Shown one piece after another: positions 5,959-11,830 of a stretch of DNA of 12,394 nucleotides. The first letter of the stretch is position 1, and every line of letters begins with the position of its first letter. Made by a program: the position numbers and the translations under genes. This DNA is from Streptosporangiaceae bacterium (lineage in GTDB: Bacteria; Actinomycetota; Actinomycetes; Streptosporangiales; Streptosporangiaceae), in the NCBI GenBank assembly GCA_030045295.1, contig JASIGD010000068.1, forward strand, positions 1 to 12,394, read 5' to 3'. The notes below the pieces were generated by a model. The model was not told where the DNA came from. It did not search any database and saw only the letters and a program-made list of their open reading frames with translations.

Positions 5959-6573
5959 TCACCTAGGCCAGCCGCTGATGCCGCGCCAGGCGAGCCTGGC
6001 CACCAGCTGCTCGGCGGCTTCCCGCGGGATGCTGTCACACGCGCTCAGCCAGTACCGCGCGGTGACCTGGGCCAGGCCTACCATCCCCACGCTCAGCAGT
6101 CGCGCTTCCTCCTCGACCAGGCCGGCGTCTTGGCTGACGATCGGGCTGATCATCGCGGCGCACTCCCGCTGGGCCCGTTCCAGCCTGGCCCGGACCGCGG
6201 ACTCGTTGCTCAGATCCGACTCGAACACCAGCCGGAACGCCTGTTCCTTGCCCCCCACGTACTCGAAGTAGGCGCTGAACGTGGCGGCCACCCGCTGCTT
6301 GTTGTCCGTGGTCGAGCGGAGAGCGTCGCGCACCCGGGCCACCAGCGCGTCCACGCTCTCGTCGAGCAGGGCCAGGTACAGCTCGAGCTTGCCGGGGAAG
6401 TGCTGGTACAGCACCGGCTTGCTGACCCCTGCGCGGTCAGCGATGTCGTCCATGGCGGCGGCGTGGTATCCCTGCGAAACGAACACCTCAAGCGCCGCGT
6501 CGAGTAGCTGCCGCCGCCGTTCCTGCCTGGGCAGCCGGCTGCTGCGCGGTCGTGCGTCGGGCGTTGCTGTCAA
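5959..6573 (-). CDS. TetR/AcrR family transcriptional regulator
   Basis: A 204-residue DNA-binding regulator. The basic N-terminus (residues 7-21) leads into LLDAALEVFVSQGYHAAAMD and the helix-turn-helix IADRAGVSKPVLYQHFPGKL (about 44-63), the canonical TetR form. The rest is the ligand-binding and dimer domain, with no ligand predictable. The start is TTG at 6573: GGAGA (6584-6580 on the minus strand) lies six bases upstream, and no ATG or GTG occurs in frame before the HTH core. The stop is next to or overlaps DUF3107 (GTGA), so the two form one unit. It lies 63 bases downstream of the flavoprotein stop on the same strand and could be read through or start at its own promoter (TAGGAT at 6628-6623 is a possible -10). 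Autoregulation is usual for the family but no operator palindrome was found here. Confidence 0.93.
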   Translation of the reverse strand: MTATPDARPRSSRLPRQERRRQLLDAALEVFVSQGYHAAAMDDIADRAGVSKPVLYQHFPGKLELYLALLDESVDALVARVRDALRSTTDNKQRVAATFSAYFEYVGGKEQAFRLVFESDLSNESAVRARLERAQRECAAMISPIVSQDAGLVEEEARLLSVGMVGLAQVTARYWLSACDSIPREAAEQLVARLAWRGISGWPR

Positions 6574-6579
6574 AGTCGG

Positions 6580-6584
6580 TCTCC
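6580..6584 (-). promoter_or_regulatory. Ribosome-binding site that fixes the TTG start of tetR
   Basis: GGAGA on the minus strand is followed by a six-base spacer (CCGACT) and TTG. It is the only start with a good Shine-Dalgarno site before the helix-turn-helix; the upstream frame closes at TGA 6603-6601. Confidence 0.7.
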
Positions 6585-6636
6585 GGATGGTCGCGCGCAG
6601 TCATGTGTACCGCGCTCGCCCTATCCTAAGCCGGTC

Positions 6637-8127
6637 TCAGCGGTAATCGTCGTCGTCAAAGCCGATAGAGCGAGCCTGCTCGGCAGCGTCCGCCTCGTCC
6701 ACGTCGAAGCGGACTTCACGCCGCGCCGCGGTCGCGTTCTCGTCCGCGACGACCTCCTGATGCTGCTCGATGGCATCGCCCTCGGGCGTCTCCATGCCCA
6801 ATTCGCTCAACAGCCCGAACTCCTCTTTCTCCCGACCGGACCCGGCCAGCTCGCGGAACGCCACCTCCAGCGCTTCGGAGTAGGTGGGGTAAGCATGCAC
6901 CGTATCGGCCAGAACCGGCACCGGTATTGTGGCTCTGATGGCGAGGGTAACCTCAGCCATCCAGCTGGCTGCGTCCGGCCCCACCGCGACCGCGCCGACC
7001 AGCCTGCCGCCCTCCGCGTACAGCTCGACGCAGCCCAGGTCATCGTGGTCCAGCCGTCCCCTGGCGGTGTCACTCAGCTTGACGCGCACCGAAACTGGCC
7101 CGGCACGGCCCACGGAGAAGACCGACGGCGTGGTGAACACGCACCGCGGGATGGCGCTGTAGTCGGCCTCACGCCGGTGCCCGAGGATATTCGCCGCGAC
7201 CACGCCCGCCTGGTACCGGCTGGCGTGGGCGTGCGTGACGCCGGTAACGTCCCCCGCCGCCCACACCCGCCCGGGCGCGTCGGCGACCCGGCACGACGCC
7301 GTGGTGGGCAGGGGCAGGCCCGGCGTGACGGTGATACCGAGCGTGCCGAGGCCGAGGTCACCGAGCCTGGGCCGGCGGCCGGCGGCGAGCAGCAGCCGGT
7401 CCGCGTCGATCCGCGTGCCGTCGTCCAGCGCGAGCGTGAGGCCGTCGGCGGTGCGCTCCGCCTTGGCCGCGGCGGAGCCGAGGTAGATCTCGGCGCCGGC
7501 CCGGCGCAGCGCCGTGGCGAGAATCTCCCCGGCGAAGGCGGGCTCGCCTCCGAGCAGCGTGGGCTCCGCTTCGACCAGCGCCACCTGCGAGCCGAACGCG
7601 GCGTAGACCTGCGCGAGCTCGCATCCGGTGGCTCCGCCGCCGAGCACGATCAGGCGGCGCGGCAGGTCCGGCGAGCACAGGCCCTCGGCGGTGGTCCAGA
7701 CCGGGATGTCGGCCAGGCCCTCGACCGGCGGCGCGACAGGCTCGGATCCGGTGGCGATGACGACGTCCGAGTAGGTCAGCGTCACGTCCGCGCCGGCGTC
7801 CGCCGTCACCTGCACCGTTCCCGGGCCGGTGACCCGGCCCGTGCCGCGGATCACGGTGACGCCCGCCTCGGCGAGCCGCCGCGCCGGCCGGGCGTCACCG
7901 AGGCCGCCGGTCACGTGGTTCCTGCGCGTGACCGCGTCTTCCCAGGTTTCTCCCTGGCCCGCGGAAAGCCGCAGCGAGTTCGACGGCAAGTCGGCCAGGT
8001 AGGGGGATTCCCCGCCGATCAGGCCGGCCTCGATAAGCGCGACGGACCTGCCGCCCCGGGCCACCTCGGTGGCGACGTGCGTGCCCGCCGTGCCACCGCC
8101 GAGCACGACGACGTCGAATGCGCCCAT
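6637..8127 (-). CDS. NAD(P)/FAD-dependent oxidoreductase lacking the redox disulfide
   Basis: A 496-residue flavoprotein of the dihydrolipoamide dehydrogenase/glutathione reductase fold. FAD-binding VVVLGGGTAGTHVA is at 6-19, the NAD(P) site IVLGGGATGCELAQVYAAFG at 160-179, and the second FAD motif VWAAGDVTG at 288-296. The dimerisation domain starts near 326 (IPRCVFTTPSVFSVG), and the His-Glu pair appears in HAYPTYSE (His411, Glu418). Where relatives carry a CxxxxC disulfide (GGECPYxACxPSK), this protein reads GGESPYLADLPSN (38-50), so both cysteines are gone. It cannot work by disulfide relay; direct electron transfer from NAD(P)H via FAD to a quinone or similar acceptor, as reported for mycobacterial LpdA, is plausible. 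A tail of about 65 mostly acidic residues follows 430 and ends in FDDDDYR. The ATG lies behind GAGAG and a GGGGG run. It is divergent from ku. Confidence 0.9.
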   Translation of the reverse strand: MGAFDVVVLGGGTAGTHVATEVARGGRSVALIEAGLIGGESPYLADLPSNSLRLSAGQGETWEDAVTRRNHVTGGLGDARPARRLAEAGVTVIRGTGRVTGPGTVQVTADAGADVTLTYSDVVIATGSEPVAPPVEGLADIPVWTTAEGLCSPDLPRRLIVLGGGATGCELAQVYAAFGSQVALVEAEPTLLGGEPAFAGEILATALRRAGAEIYLGSAAAKAERTADGLTLALDDGTRIDADRLLLAAGRRPRLGDLGLGTLGITVTPGLPLPTTASCRVADAPGRVWAAGDVTGVTHAHASRYQAGVVAANILGHRREADYSAIPRCVFTTPSVFSVGRAGPVSVRVKLSDTARGRLDHDDLGCVELYAEGGRLVGAVAVGPDAASWMAEVTLAIRATIPVPVLADTVHAYPTYSEALEVAFRELAGSGREKEEFGLLSELGMETPEGDAIEQHQEVVADENATAARREVRFDVDEADAAEQARSIGFDDDDYR

Positions 8128-8141
8128 ATCTCTCGGTCCCC

Positions 8142-8154
8142 CTCGAACTTCGAG
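8142..8154. promoter_or_regulatory. 13-base palindrome in the divergent promoter region
   Basis: CTCGAA-C-TTCGAG is a perfect odd palindrome placed 15 bases before the flavoprotein ATG and 87 bases before the ku ATG, in the 113-base divergent gap. It could be an operator for either gene. It does not match the mycobacterial LexA box (CGAAC-N4-GTTCG). A weak TANNNT (TAAGCT, 8196-8201) upstream of ku is the only promoter-like hexamer I could pick out. Confidence 0.35.
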
Positions 8155-8229
8155 TTGCTGCCTGGCCGGGCTCCTTCATCATCTCAGCCGGGCCGTAAGC
8201 TCGCTGGGAGAGTCGCGCTAAATCCGGGT

Positions 8230-8235
8230 AGGTGA
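8230..8235 (+). promoter_or_regulatory. Ribosome-binding site that selects the ku start
   Basis: AGGTGA lies five bases before ATG 8241 and so favours that start over the in-frame GTG at 8232, which is part of the same site. Confidence 0.6.
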
Positions 8236-8240
8236 AGACC

Positions 8241-9149
8241 ATGCGCAGCATATGGGCCGGTGCCATCTCCTTCGGTCTGGTCGTGATCCCGGTGAAGCTG
8301 TACGCGGCGACCGAGCAGCGTGACATCACGTTCCGCCAGGTGCACCGCAAGGACGGAGCCCGGATCCAGTTCCGCCGGTTCTGCACGCTGGAGGGAGTGG
8401 AAGTCCCGTACTCCGACATCGCGAAGGGCTACGAGCTGCCCACCGGCGACATGGTGGTGCTGACCGATGAGGATCTGGCCGACCTCCCGCTGGTAACCGC
8501 GCACCGGGTCGAGGTCCTGCATTTCGCGCCGAGCGAGCAGGTGGAGCCCATCTACGCGAACAAGAGCTACTACCTGGAACCCGAAGGACCCGGCGCCCGG
8601 GCCTACGTGCTGTTCCGCGACGCGCTGGAGCAGTCGGGGAAGGTGGCCGTGGCCAAGGTGGCGCTGCGGCAGCGCGAGTCGCTGGCCGCGCTGCGGGTCA
8701 GGGAAGGGGTCATCACGCTGGAGACCCTGCTGTGGCCCGATGAGGTGCGCAAGCCCGATTTTGCCTTTCTCGACGAGGACATCGAGGCCCGGCCCCAGGA
8801 ACTGAAGATGGCCGCTTCGCTCATCGACACGATGACCGAGGATTTCGACCCCGACGAGTATCACGACGACTACCGCGAGGCCCTCGAGGCCGTCATCCGG
8901 GCCAAGATCGAAGGCAACCAGGTCGTCCGCCCGGCCGGCGTGGAGGTCCCGTCGCCTAAGGGCCAGCCCGCCGACCTGACCGAGATCCTGCGCGCCAGCG
9001 TCGCGGCCGCCAAGTCCGACCGCGCCAAATCCGACGGCGCCAAATCCGAGGGGTCCAAGGCAGGCGGGGCCAAGCCAGCCGCGCGGACCAAGCCCAAGGC
9101 CGCCAAGTCGGACACCGAGACCAAGACGCGCCGCAAGGCCAGCGCGTGA
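8241..9149 (+). CDS. ku: Bacterial Ku, non-homologous end-joining DNA-end-binding protein
   Basis: A 302-residue Ku-core protein starting MRSIWAGAISFGLVVIPVKL, the hallmark N-terminus of bacterial Ku. It continues with DITFRQVHRKDG, the zinc-free core signature EVPYSDIAKGYE, YYLEPEGPGARAY and a typical dimer core up to about residue 250 (AVIRAKIEGNQVV). Bacterial Ku forms a homodimeric ring on DNA ends and recruits LigD. After the core is a Lys/Ala-rich tail with five 5-residue units (about 257-281, AKSDR-AKSDG-AKSEG-SKAGG-AKPAA). Such basic tails bind DNA and affect threading. ATG 8241 is preferred to GTG 8232 because AGGTGA lies just before it. No ligD gene is in the window, although ku and ligD are often neighbours. 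The stop overlaps the next gene (GTGA). The ku gene stands divergent from the flavoprotein gene. Confidence 0.96.
   Translation: MRSIWAGAISFGLVVIPVKLYAATEQRDITFRQVHRKDGARIQFRRFCTLEGVEVPYSDIAKGYELPTGDMVVLTDEDLADLPLVTAHRVEVLHFAPSEQVEPIYANKSYYLEPEGPGARAYVLFRDALEQSGKVAVAKVALRQRESLAALRVREGVITLETLLWPDEVRKPDFAFLDEDIEARPQELKMAASLIDTMTEDFDPDEYHDDYREALEAVIRAKIEGNQVVRPAGVEVPSPKGQPADLTEILRASVAAAKSDRAKSDGAKSEGSKAGGAKPAARTKPKAAKSDTETKTRRKASA
9009..9083 (+). repeat. Five 15-base units encoding the Ku tail
   Basis: The units start at 9009, 9024, 9039, 9054 and 9069, each encoding a pentapeptide. The first three are nearly identical (GCCAAGTCCGAC/GCCAAATCCGAC types) and the last two are diverged. The copy number may vary between strains by slippage without a frame change. 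Confidence 0.8.
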
Positions 9150-10165
9150 GCCTTGAGGGTGCGGGGGGCGGGGAGCCCTTCCGAGCGGGGATGGGTCCTC
9201 CCGGGATAAATGCCAGAGAGGGTCTGGGGGGGATCGCTTCCCCCGAGCAAACGCCACCGATACCGCACTGGCCTGGGGAGCTGATCTCGCTCGGCGATCA
9301 CCGCGTCTACGTGCGCAGCGTCCCGGCTGCCCTGGGCGAGCCCGCGCTGTGCGTGCACGGGCTGGAGGGCTCGTCGCGGAACTGGACCGACCTGATGGAC
9401 CTGCTCCGCCCCGCTCTGGCCGCCGAGGCGCTGGACCTGCCCGGCTTCGGCGACTCGCCGCCCCGCCCGGACGGCCGTTACTCGATCGCCGCCCTCGCGC
9501 AGACGGTTACCGCGCTGATCGAAACGCGCGGCCGCGGACCCGTGCACCTGATCGGCAACTCCTTCGGCGGCGCCGTCTGCGTGAAGGTCGCCGCCGCCCG
9601 GCCCGAACTCGTCCGCACGCTGACCCTGATCTCCCCGGCGCTGCCCGACTCGCGACCGCGTCCGGACCTGCTGCGGCTCCCGTTGATCAGCCTGCCGCGG
9701 GTCGGCGCCCGGCTGCTGCGCCGCTACCAGGCCCTGCCGCCGGAAAACCGCGTGGCCGACGTCATCACCAACTGCTACAGCGATCCCGGGCTGTTTCCCA
9801 GGGCCCGGTTCGCCGCTGAAGTCGCCGAACTCACCCGGCGCGACTCCCTCGATTACGCGGCCGCCGCGCTGGTGGGCTCGATCCGGACGCTGATCGCCGA
9901 GACCCTCCGGGTCGGCCGCGCCCGGGCCTGGCGCGACGCGGCCCGCATCACCGCCCCGTCCCTGGTCATCTACGGCAGCCACGACCGCCTCGTCGACGCG
10001 CGGATGGCTGGGCGGGCCGCGCACGCGTTCGCCGACGCCAGGATCGTGGTCCTGCCGCGCACCGGCCACCTCGCGCACATGGAGCACCCGGACGCGGTGG
10101 CGGCCGAGATCGGCGTCCTGCTGGCCGAACGCACCCGGGAATTCCCGCTCGCGCCGGCCGGTTGA
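9146..10165 (+). CDS. Alpha/beta hydrolase downstream of ku
   Basis: A 339-residue alpha/beta hydrolase. The core starts near PHWPGELISLGDHRVYVRS (40-58) and then shows the oxyanion motif CVHGLEGSSRNW (69-80), LDLPGFGDS (97-105), the nucleophile elbow GNSFGG (Ser139), IYGSHDRLVD (275-284, Asp280) and RTGHLAHMEHP (305-315, His308). The triad is complete, and the substrate is not predictable. The first 38 residues are Gly/Pro-rich and unlike the family. The start is either GTG 9146, which overlaps the ku stop (GTGA) and has AAGG seven bases upstream, or ATG 9191, which has no clear ribosome-binding site. I use 9146. A related hydrolase upstream of moeZ is, from memory, common in actinobacteria, so this gene probably belongs with moeZ by ancestry and with ku only by position. 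Confidence 0.85.
   Translation: MSLEGAGGGEPFRAGMGPPGINAREGLGGIASPEQTPPIPHWPGELISLGDHRVYVRSVPAALGEPALCVHGLEGSSRNWTDLMDLLRPALAAEALDLPGFGDSPPRPDGRYSIAALAQTVTALIETRGRGPVHLIGNSFGGAVCVKVAAARPELVRTLTLISPALPDSRPRPDLLRLPLISLPRVGARLLRRYQALPPENRVADVITNCYSDPGLFPRARFAAEVAELTRRDSLDYAAAALVGSIRTLIAETLRVGRARAWRDAARITAPSLVIYGSHDRLVDARMAGRAAHAFADARIVVLPRTGHLAHMEHPDAVAAEIGVLLAERTREFPLAPAG
9227..9244 (+). other. Hairpin just inside the 5' part of the hydrolase gene
   Basis: GGGGGGA (9227-9233), loop TCGC and TTCCCCC (9238-9244) can form a 7-base-pair stem with one G-T pair. It lies about 80 bases past the ku stop, in the low-complexity N-terminal coding part of the hydrolase. It may be a leftover terminator or attenuator of ku, which would mean the hydrolase start is uncertain. 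No T tract follows. Confidence 0.4.
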
Positions 10166-10172
10166 CCGTGGC

Positions 10173-10202
10173 ACGGGTGGGACAGCAAGGACCACCACCC
10201 GT
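10173..10202 (+). terminator. Hairpin between hydrolase and moeZ
   Basis: ACGGGTGG (10173-10180) and CCACCCGT (10195-10202) are exact 8-base inverted arms with a 14-base loop, starting 7 bases after the hydrolase stop. An AT-rich run with TTTTT follows about 18 bases later. The likely role is termination of the ku-hydrolase message or a 5' structure ahead of moeZ. Confidence 0.5.
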
Positions 10203-10215
10203 TCGGTGAGAAAAT

Positions 10216-10226
10216 ATTCTTTTTGG
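10216..10226 (+). repeat. AT-rich motif ATTCTTTTTGG, copy 1 (before moeZ)
   Basis: An exact 11-base match to bases 11457-11467 after moeZ. Here it overlaps the moeZ ribosome-binding region and contains part of TATTCT, a TANNNT hexamer. It stands out in a region of about 70% GC. Confidence 0.6.
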
Positions 10227-10228
10227 AG
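10225..10228 (+). promoter_or_regulatory. Ribosome-binding site fixing the GTG start of moeZ
   Basis: GGAG lies six bases before GTG 10235. The in-frame TTG at 10223 overlaps this GGAG, so it is rejected as the start. Confidence 0.75.
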
Positions 10229-10234
10229 AACACT

Positions 10235-11413
10235 GTGTCGCTCCCCCCGCTGGTCGAGCCCGCCGGTGAGCTGACCGTCGATGAGGTCAGGCGTTACTCA
10301 CGTCACCTGATCATCCCGGACGTGGGGATGACCGGGCAGAAGCGGCTGAAGAACGCCAAGGTCCTGGTCGTCGGGGCAGGCGGCCTGGGTTCGCCCGCGC
10401 TGCTCTACCTGGCCGCGGCCGGGGTCGGCACGCTCGGCATCGTCGACTTCGACGTGGTCGACGAGTCCAACCTGCAGCGCCAGGTCATCCACGGCGCCTC
10501 CGACGTGGGCCGGCCCAAGGCCGAATCGGCCCGCGACAGCATCCGCGAGATCAACCCGTACGTCAACGTCGTTCTGCACGAAACCCGGCTGGACTCCGAC
10601 AACGCGATGGAGATCTTCGCCGACTACGACCTGATCGTCGACGGCACCGACAACTTCGCCACCCGGTACCTGGTCAACGACGCCTGCGTGCTGCTGGGCA
10701 AGCCGTACGTGTGGGGGTCGATCTACCGCTTCGACGGGCAGGCCAGCGTGTTCTGGGCCGAGCACGGCCCGTGCTACCGCTGCCTGTACCCCGAGCCGCC
10801 GCCGCCCGGGATGGTGCCGTCCTGCGCGGAGGGCGGCGTGCTCGGCGTGCTGTGCGCGTCGATCGGGTCGATCCAGGTGAACGAGGCGATCAAGCTCATC
10901 ACCGGGATCGGCGACCCGCTGGTCGGGCGGCTGATGATCTACGACGCGCTGGAGATGACCTACCACGCGGTCCGGGTGAACAAGGACCCGGAGTGCGCCG
11001 TCTGCGGCAAGAACCCGACGATCACCGAGCTGATCGACTACGAGGAGTTCTGCGGCACGGTGTCCGAGGAGGCCGCCGCGGCCGCCGAAGGCTCCACGAT
11101 CAGCGCCAAGGACCTGGCCGCGATGCTGGACGCGGGCGAGAACATCTTCCTGATCGACGTGCGCGAGCCCAACGAGTACGAGATCGTGTCCATCCCCGGC
11201 GCGACGCTCATCCCGAAGGGCGAGTTCGTCTCCGGCGCCGCGCTGGAGCGGCTGCCCCAGGACAAGCGGATCGTCCTGCACTGCAAGAGCGGCGCGCGCA
11301 GCGCCGAGGCCCTGGCCATCGTCAAGAACGCCGGCTTCGCCGACGCCGTGCACGTCGGCGGCGGCGTCCTGGCCTGGATCAGCCAGGTCGACCCCTCCCT
11401 GCCGACCTACTGA
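10235..11413 (+). CDS. moeZ: MoeZ: adenylyltransferase/sulfurtransferase (MoeB-like plus rhodanese)
   Basis: A 392-residue two-domain enzyme. Residues 1-270 are a ThiF/MoeB/E1-like adenylyltransferase: ELTVDEVRRYSRHLIIPDVG (12-31), nucleotide-binding VVGAGGLGSPAL (45-56), DFDVVDESNLQRQ (71-83) and DGTDNFATR (136-144). The Zn ligands are CYRC (Cys180, Cys183) and CAVC (Cys254, Cys257), and Cys197 lies in MVPSCAEGG. Residues 288-392 are a rhodanese domain with active-site loop HCKSGARS (Cys350). In actinobacteria MoeZ activates the C-terminus of sulfur-carrier proteins (MoaD- and CysO-like, and carriers in secondary metabolism) by adenylation and transfers sulfur to make a thiocarboxylate. All key residues are present. 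The GTG start is set by GGAG six bases upstream and gives the family's MSLPPLVEPA start and the usual 392-residue length. It is separated from the hydrolase by a hairpin, so it probably has its own promoter. Confidence 0.97.
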   Translation: MSLPPLVEPAGELTVDEVRRYSRHLIIPDVGMTGQKRLKNAKVLVVGAGGLGSPALLYLAAAGVGTLGIVDFDVVDESNLQRQVIHGASDVGRPKAESARDSIREINPYVNVVLHETRLDSDNAMEIFADYDLIVDGTDNFATRYLVNDACVLLGKPYVWGSIYRFDGQASVFWAEHGPCYRCLYPEPPPPGMVPSCAEGGVLGVLCASIGSIQVNEAIKLITGIGDPLVGRLMIYDALEMTYHAVRVNKDPECAVCGKNPTITELIDYEEFCGTVSEEAAAAAEGSTISAKDLAAMLDAGENIFLIDVREPNEYEIVSIPGATLIPKGEFVSGAALERLPQDKRIVLHCKSGARSAEALAIVKNAGFADAVHVGGGVLAWISQVDPSLPTY

Positions 11414-11456
11414 CCCGCCCCCGGGCCGCGCCGCGCCGCACTTCGCCCTGTTCTGG

Positions 11457-11467
11457 ATTCTTTTTGG
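11457..11467 (+). repeat. AT-rich motif ATTCTTTTTGG, copy 2 (after moeZ)
   Basis: The second exact copy, 44 bases past the moeZ stop and 116 bases before the next ATG. Directly after it, GGCC (11466-11469) and GGCC (11475-11478) could form a short stem, and GGCCC-CGTGC-GGGCC (11494-11508) a 5-base-pair hairpin. The 169-base gap probably contains the moeZ transcription end. Confidence 0.6.
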
Positions 11468-11570
11468 CCGAACGGGCCGTGGTTCTACCTCCTGGCCCCG
11501 TGCGGGCCCGCCTGGGTTGTCTGTTTCGGCCCGCCATAACCGAGGTATGACCAGGTCAACTGCGCCGACC

Positions 11571-11576
11571 GGGAGG
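11571..11576 (+). promoter_or_regulatory. Ribosome-binding site selecting the start of the 73-residue protein
   Basis: GGGAGG lies six bases before ATG 11583. This strong site favours that start over the upstream in-frame ATG at 11547. Confidence 0.7.
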
Positions 11577-11582
11577 CTGCCC

Positions 11583-11804
11583 ATGAAGGGAGATCGGGTC
11601 GAGGTCGTCATTGACTCCGGCGACGGGACCCGGACCTACGAGGTGGCGGCGACCCGCGCGGGCCGGCGCGTCGACATCACCAACCGCCGTGGTGTCGTCG
11701 AGGTCAGCGAGGTGACCCGCACCGGCACCGCGGTCAGGACCGCGCGGTTCATGTCCAGCCGGGTGGTCGCGCTGGTCGAGCACCCCGCCGACAGCCCCAA
11801 GTAG
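11583..11804 (+). CDS. Hypothetical protein, 73 residues, beta-rich
   Basis: A small soluble protein starting MKGDRVEVVIDSGDGTRTYE and going on through GVVEVSEVTRTG, TARFMSSRVVALVEHP and the ending ADSPK. Alternating hydrophobic residues (VEVVI, VVEVSEV, RVVALVE) suggest a small beta-barrel, reminiscent of SH3/KOW-like folds, but I do not recognise the family. There is no Cys, no signal peptide and no membrane segment. ATG 11583 has GGGAGG six bases upstream; a 12-codon longer form from ATG 11547 lacks such a site. It stands between moeZ and manA with 26 bases to the manA start, so it may be co-transcribed with manA. Codon usage is like its neighbours, which supports a real gene. Confidence 0.75.
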   Translation: MKGDRVEVVIDSGDGTRTYEVAATRAGRRVDITNRRGVVEVSEVTRTGTAVRTARFMSSRVVALVEHPADSPK

Positions 11805-11830
11805 CGCGGGCCGGCGGCTAGCATGCCCAG

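Noticed and set aside
6568..6573. TTGACA on the minus strand as a -35 promoter element
   Set aside because: It is the start codon region of tetR (TTG ACA), with a good ribosome-binding site before it and no -10 hexamer at the right distance.
8142..8158. LexA/SOS box upstream of ku
   Set aside because: CGAAC is followed by five bases and GTTGC, not the four-base spacer and GTTCG of the actinobacterial SOS box.
6760..8235. A 491-codon open frame on the + strand
   Set aside because: It is antisense to the flavoprotein gene and has no domain.
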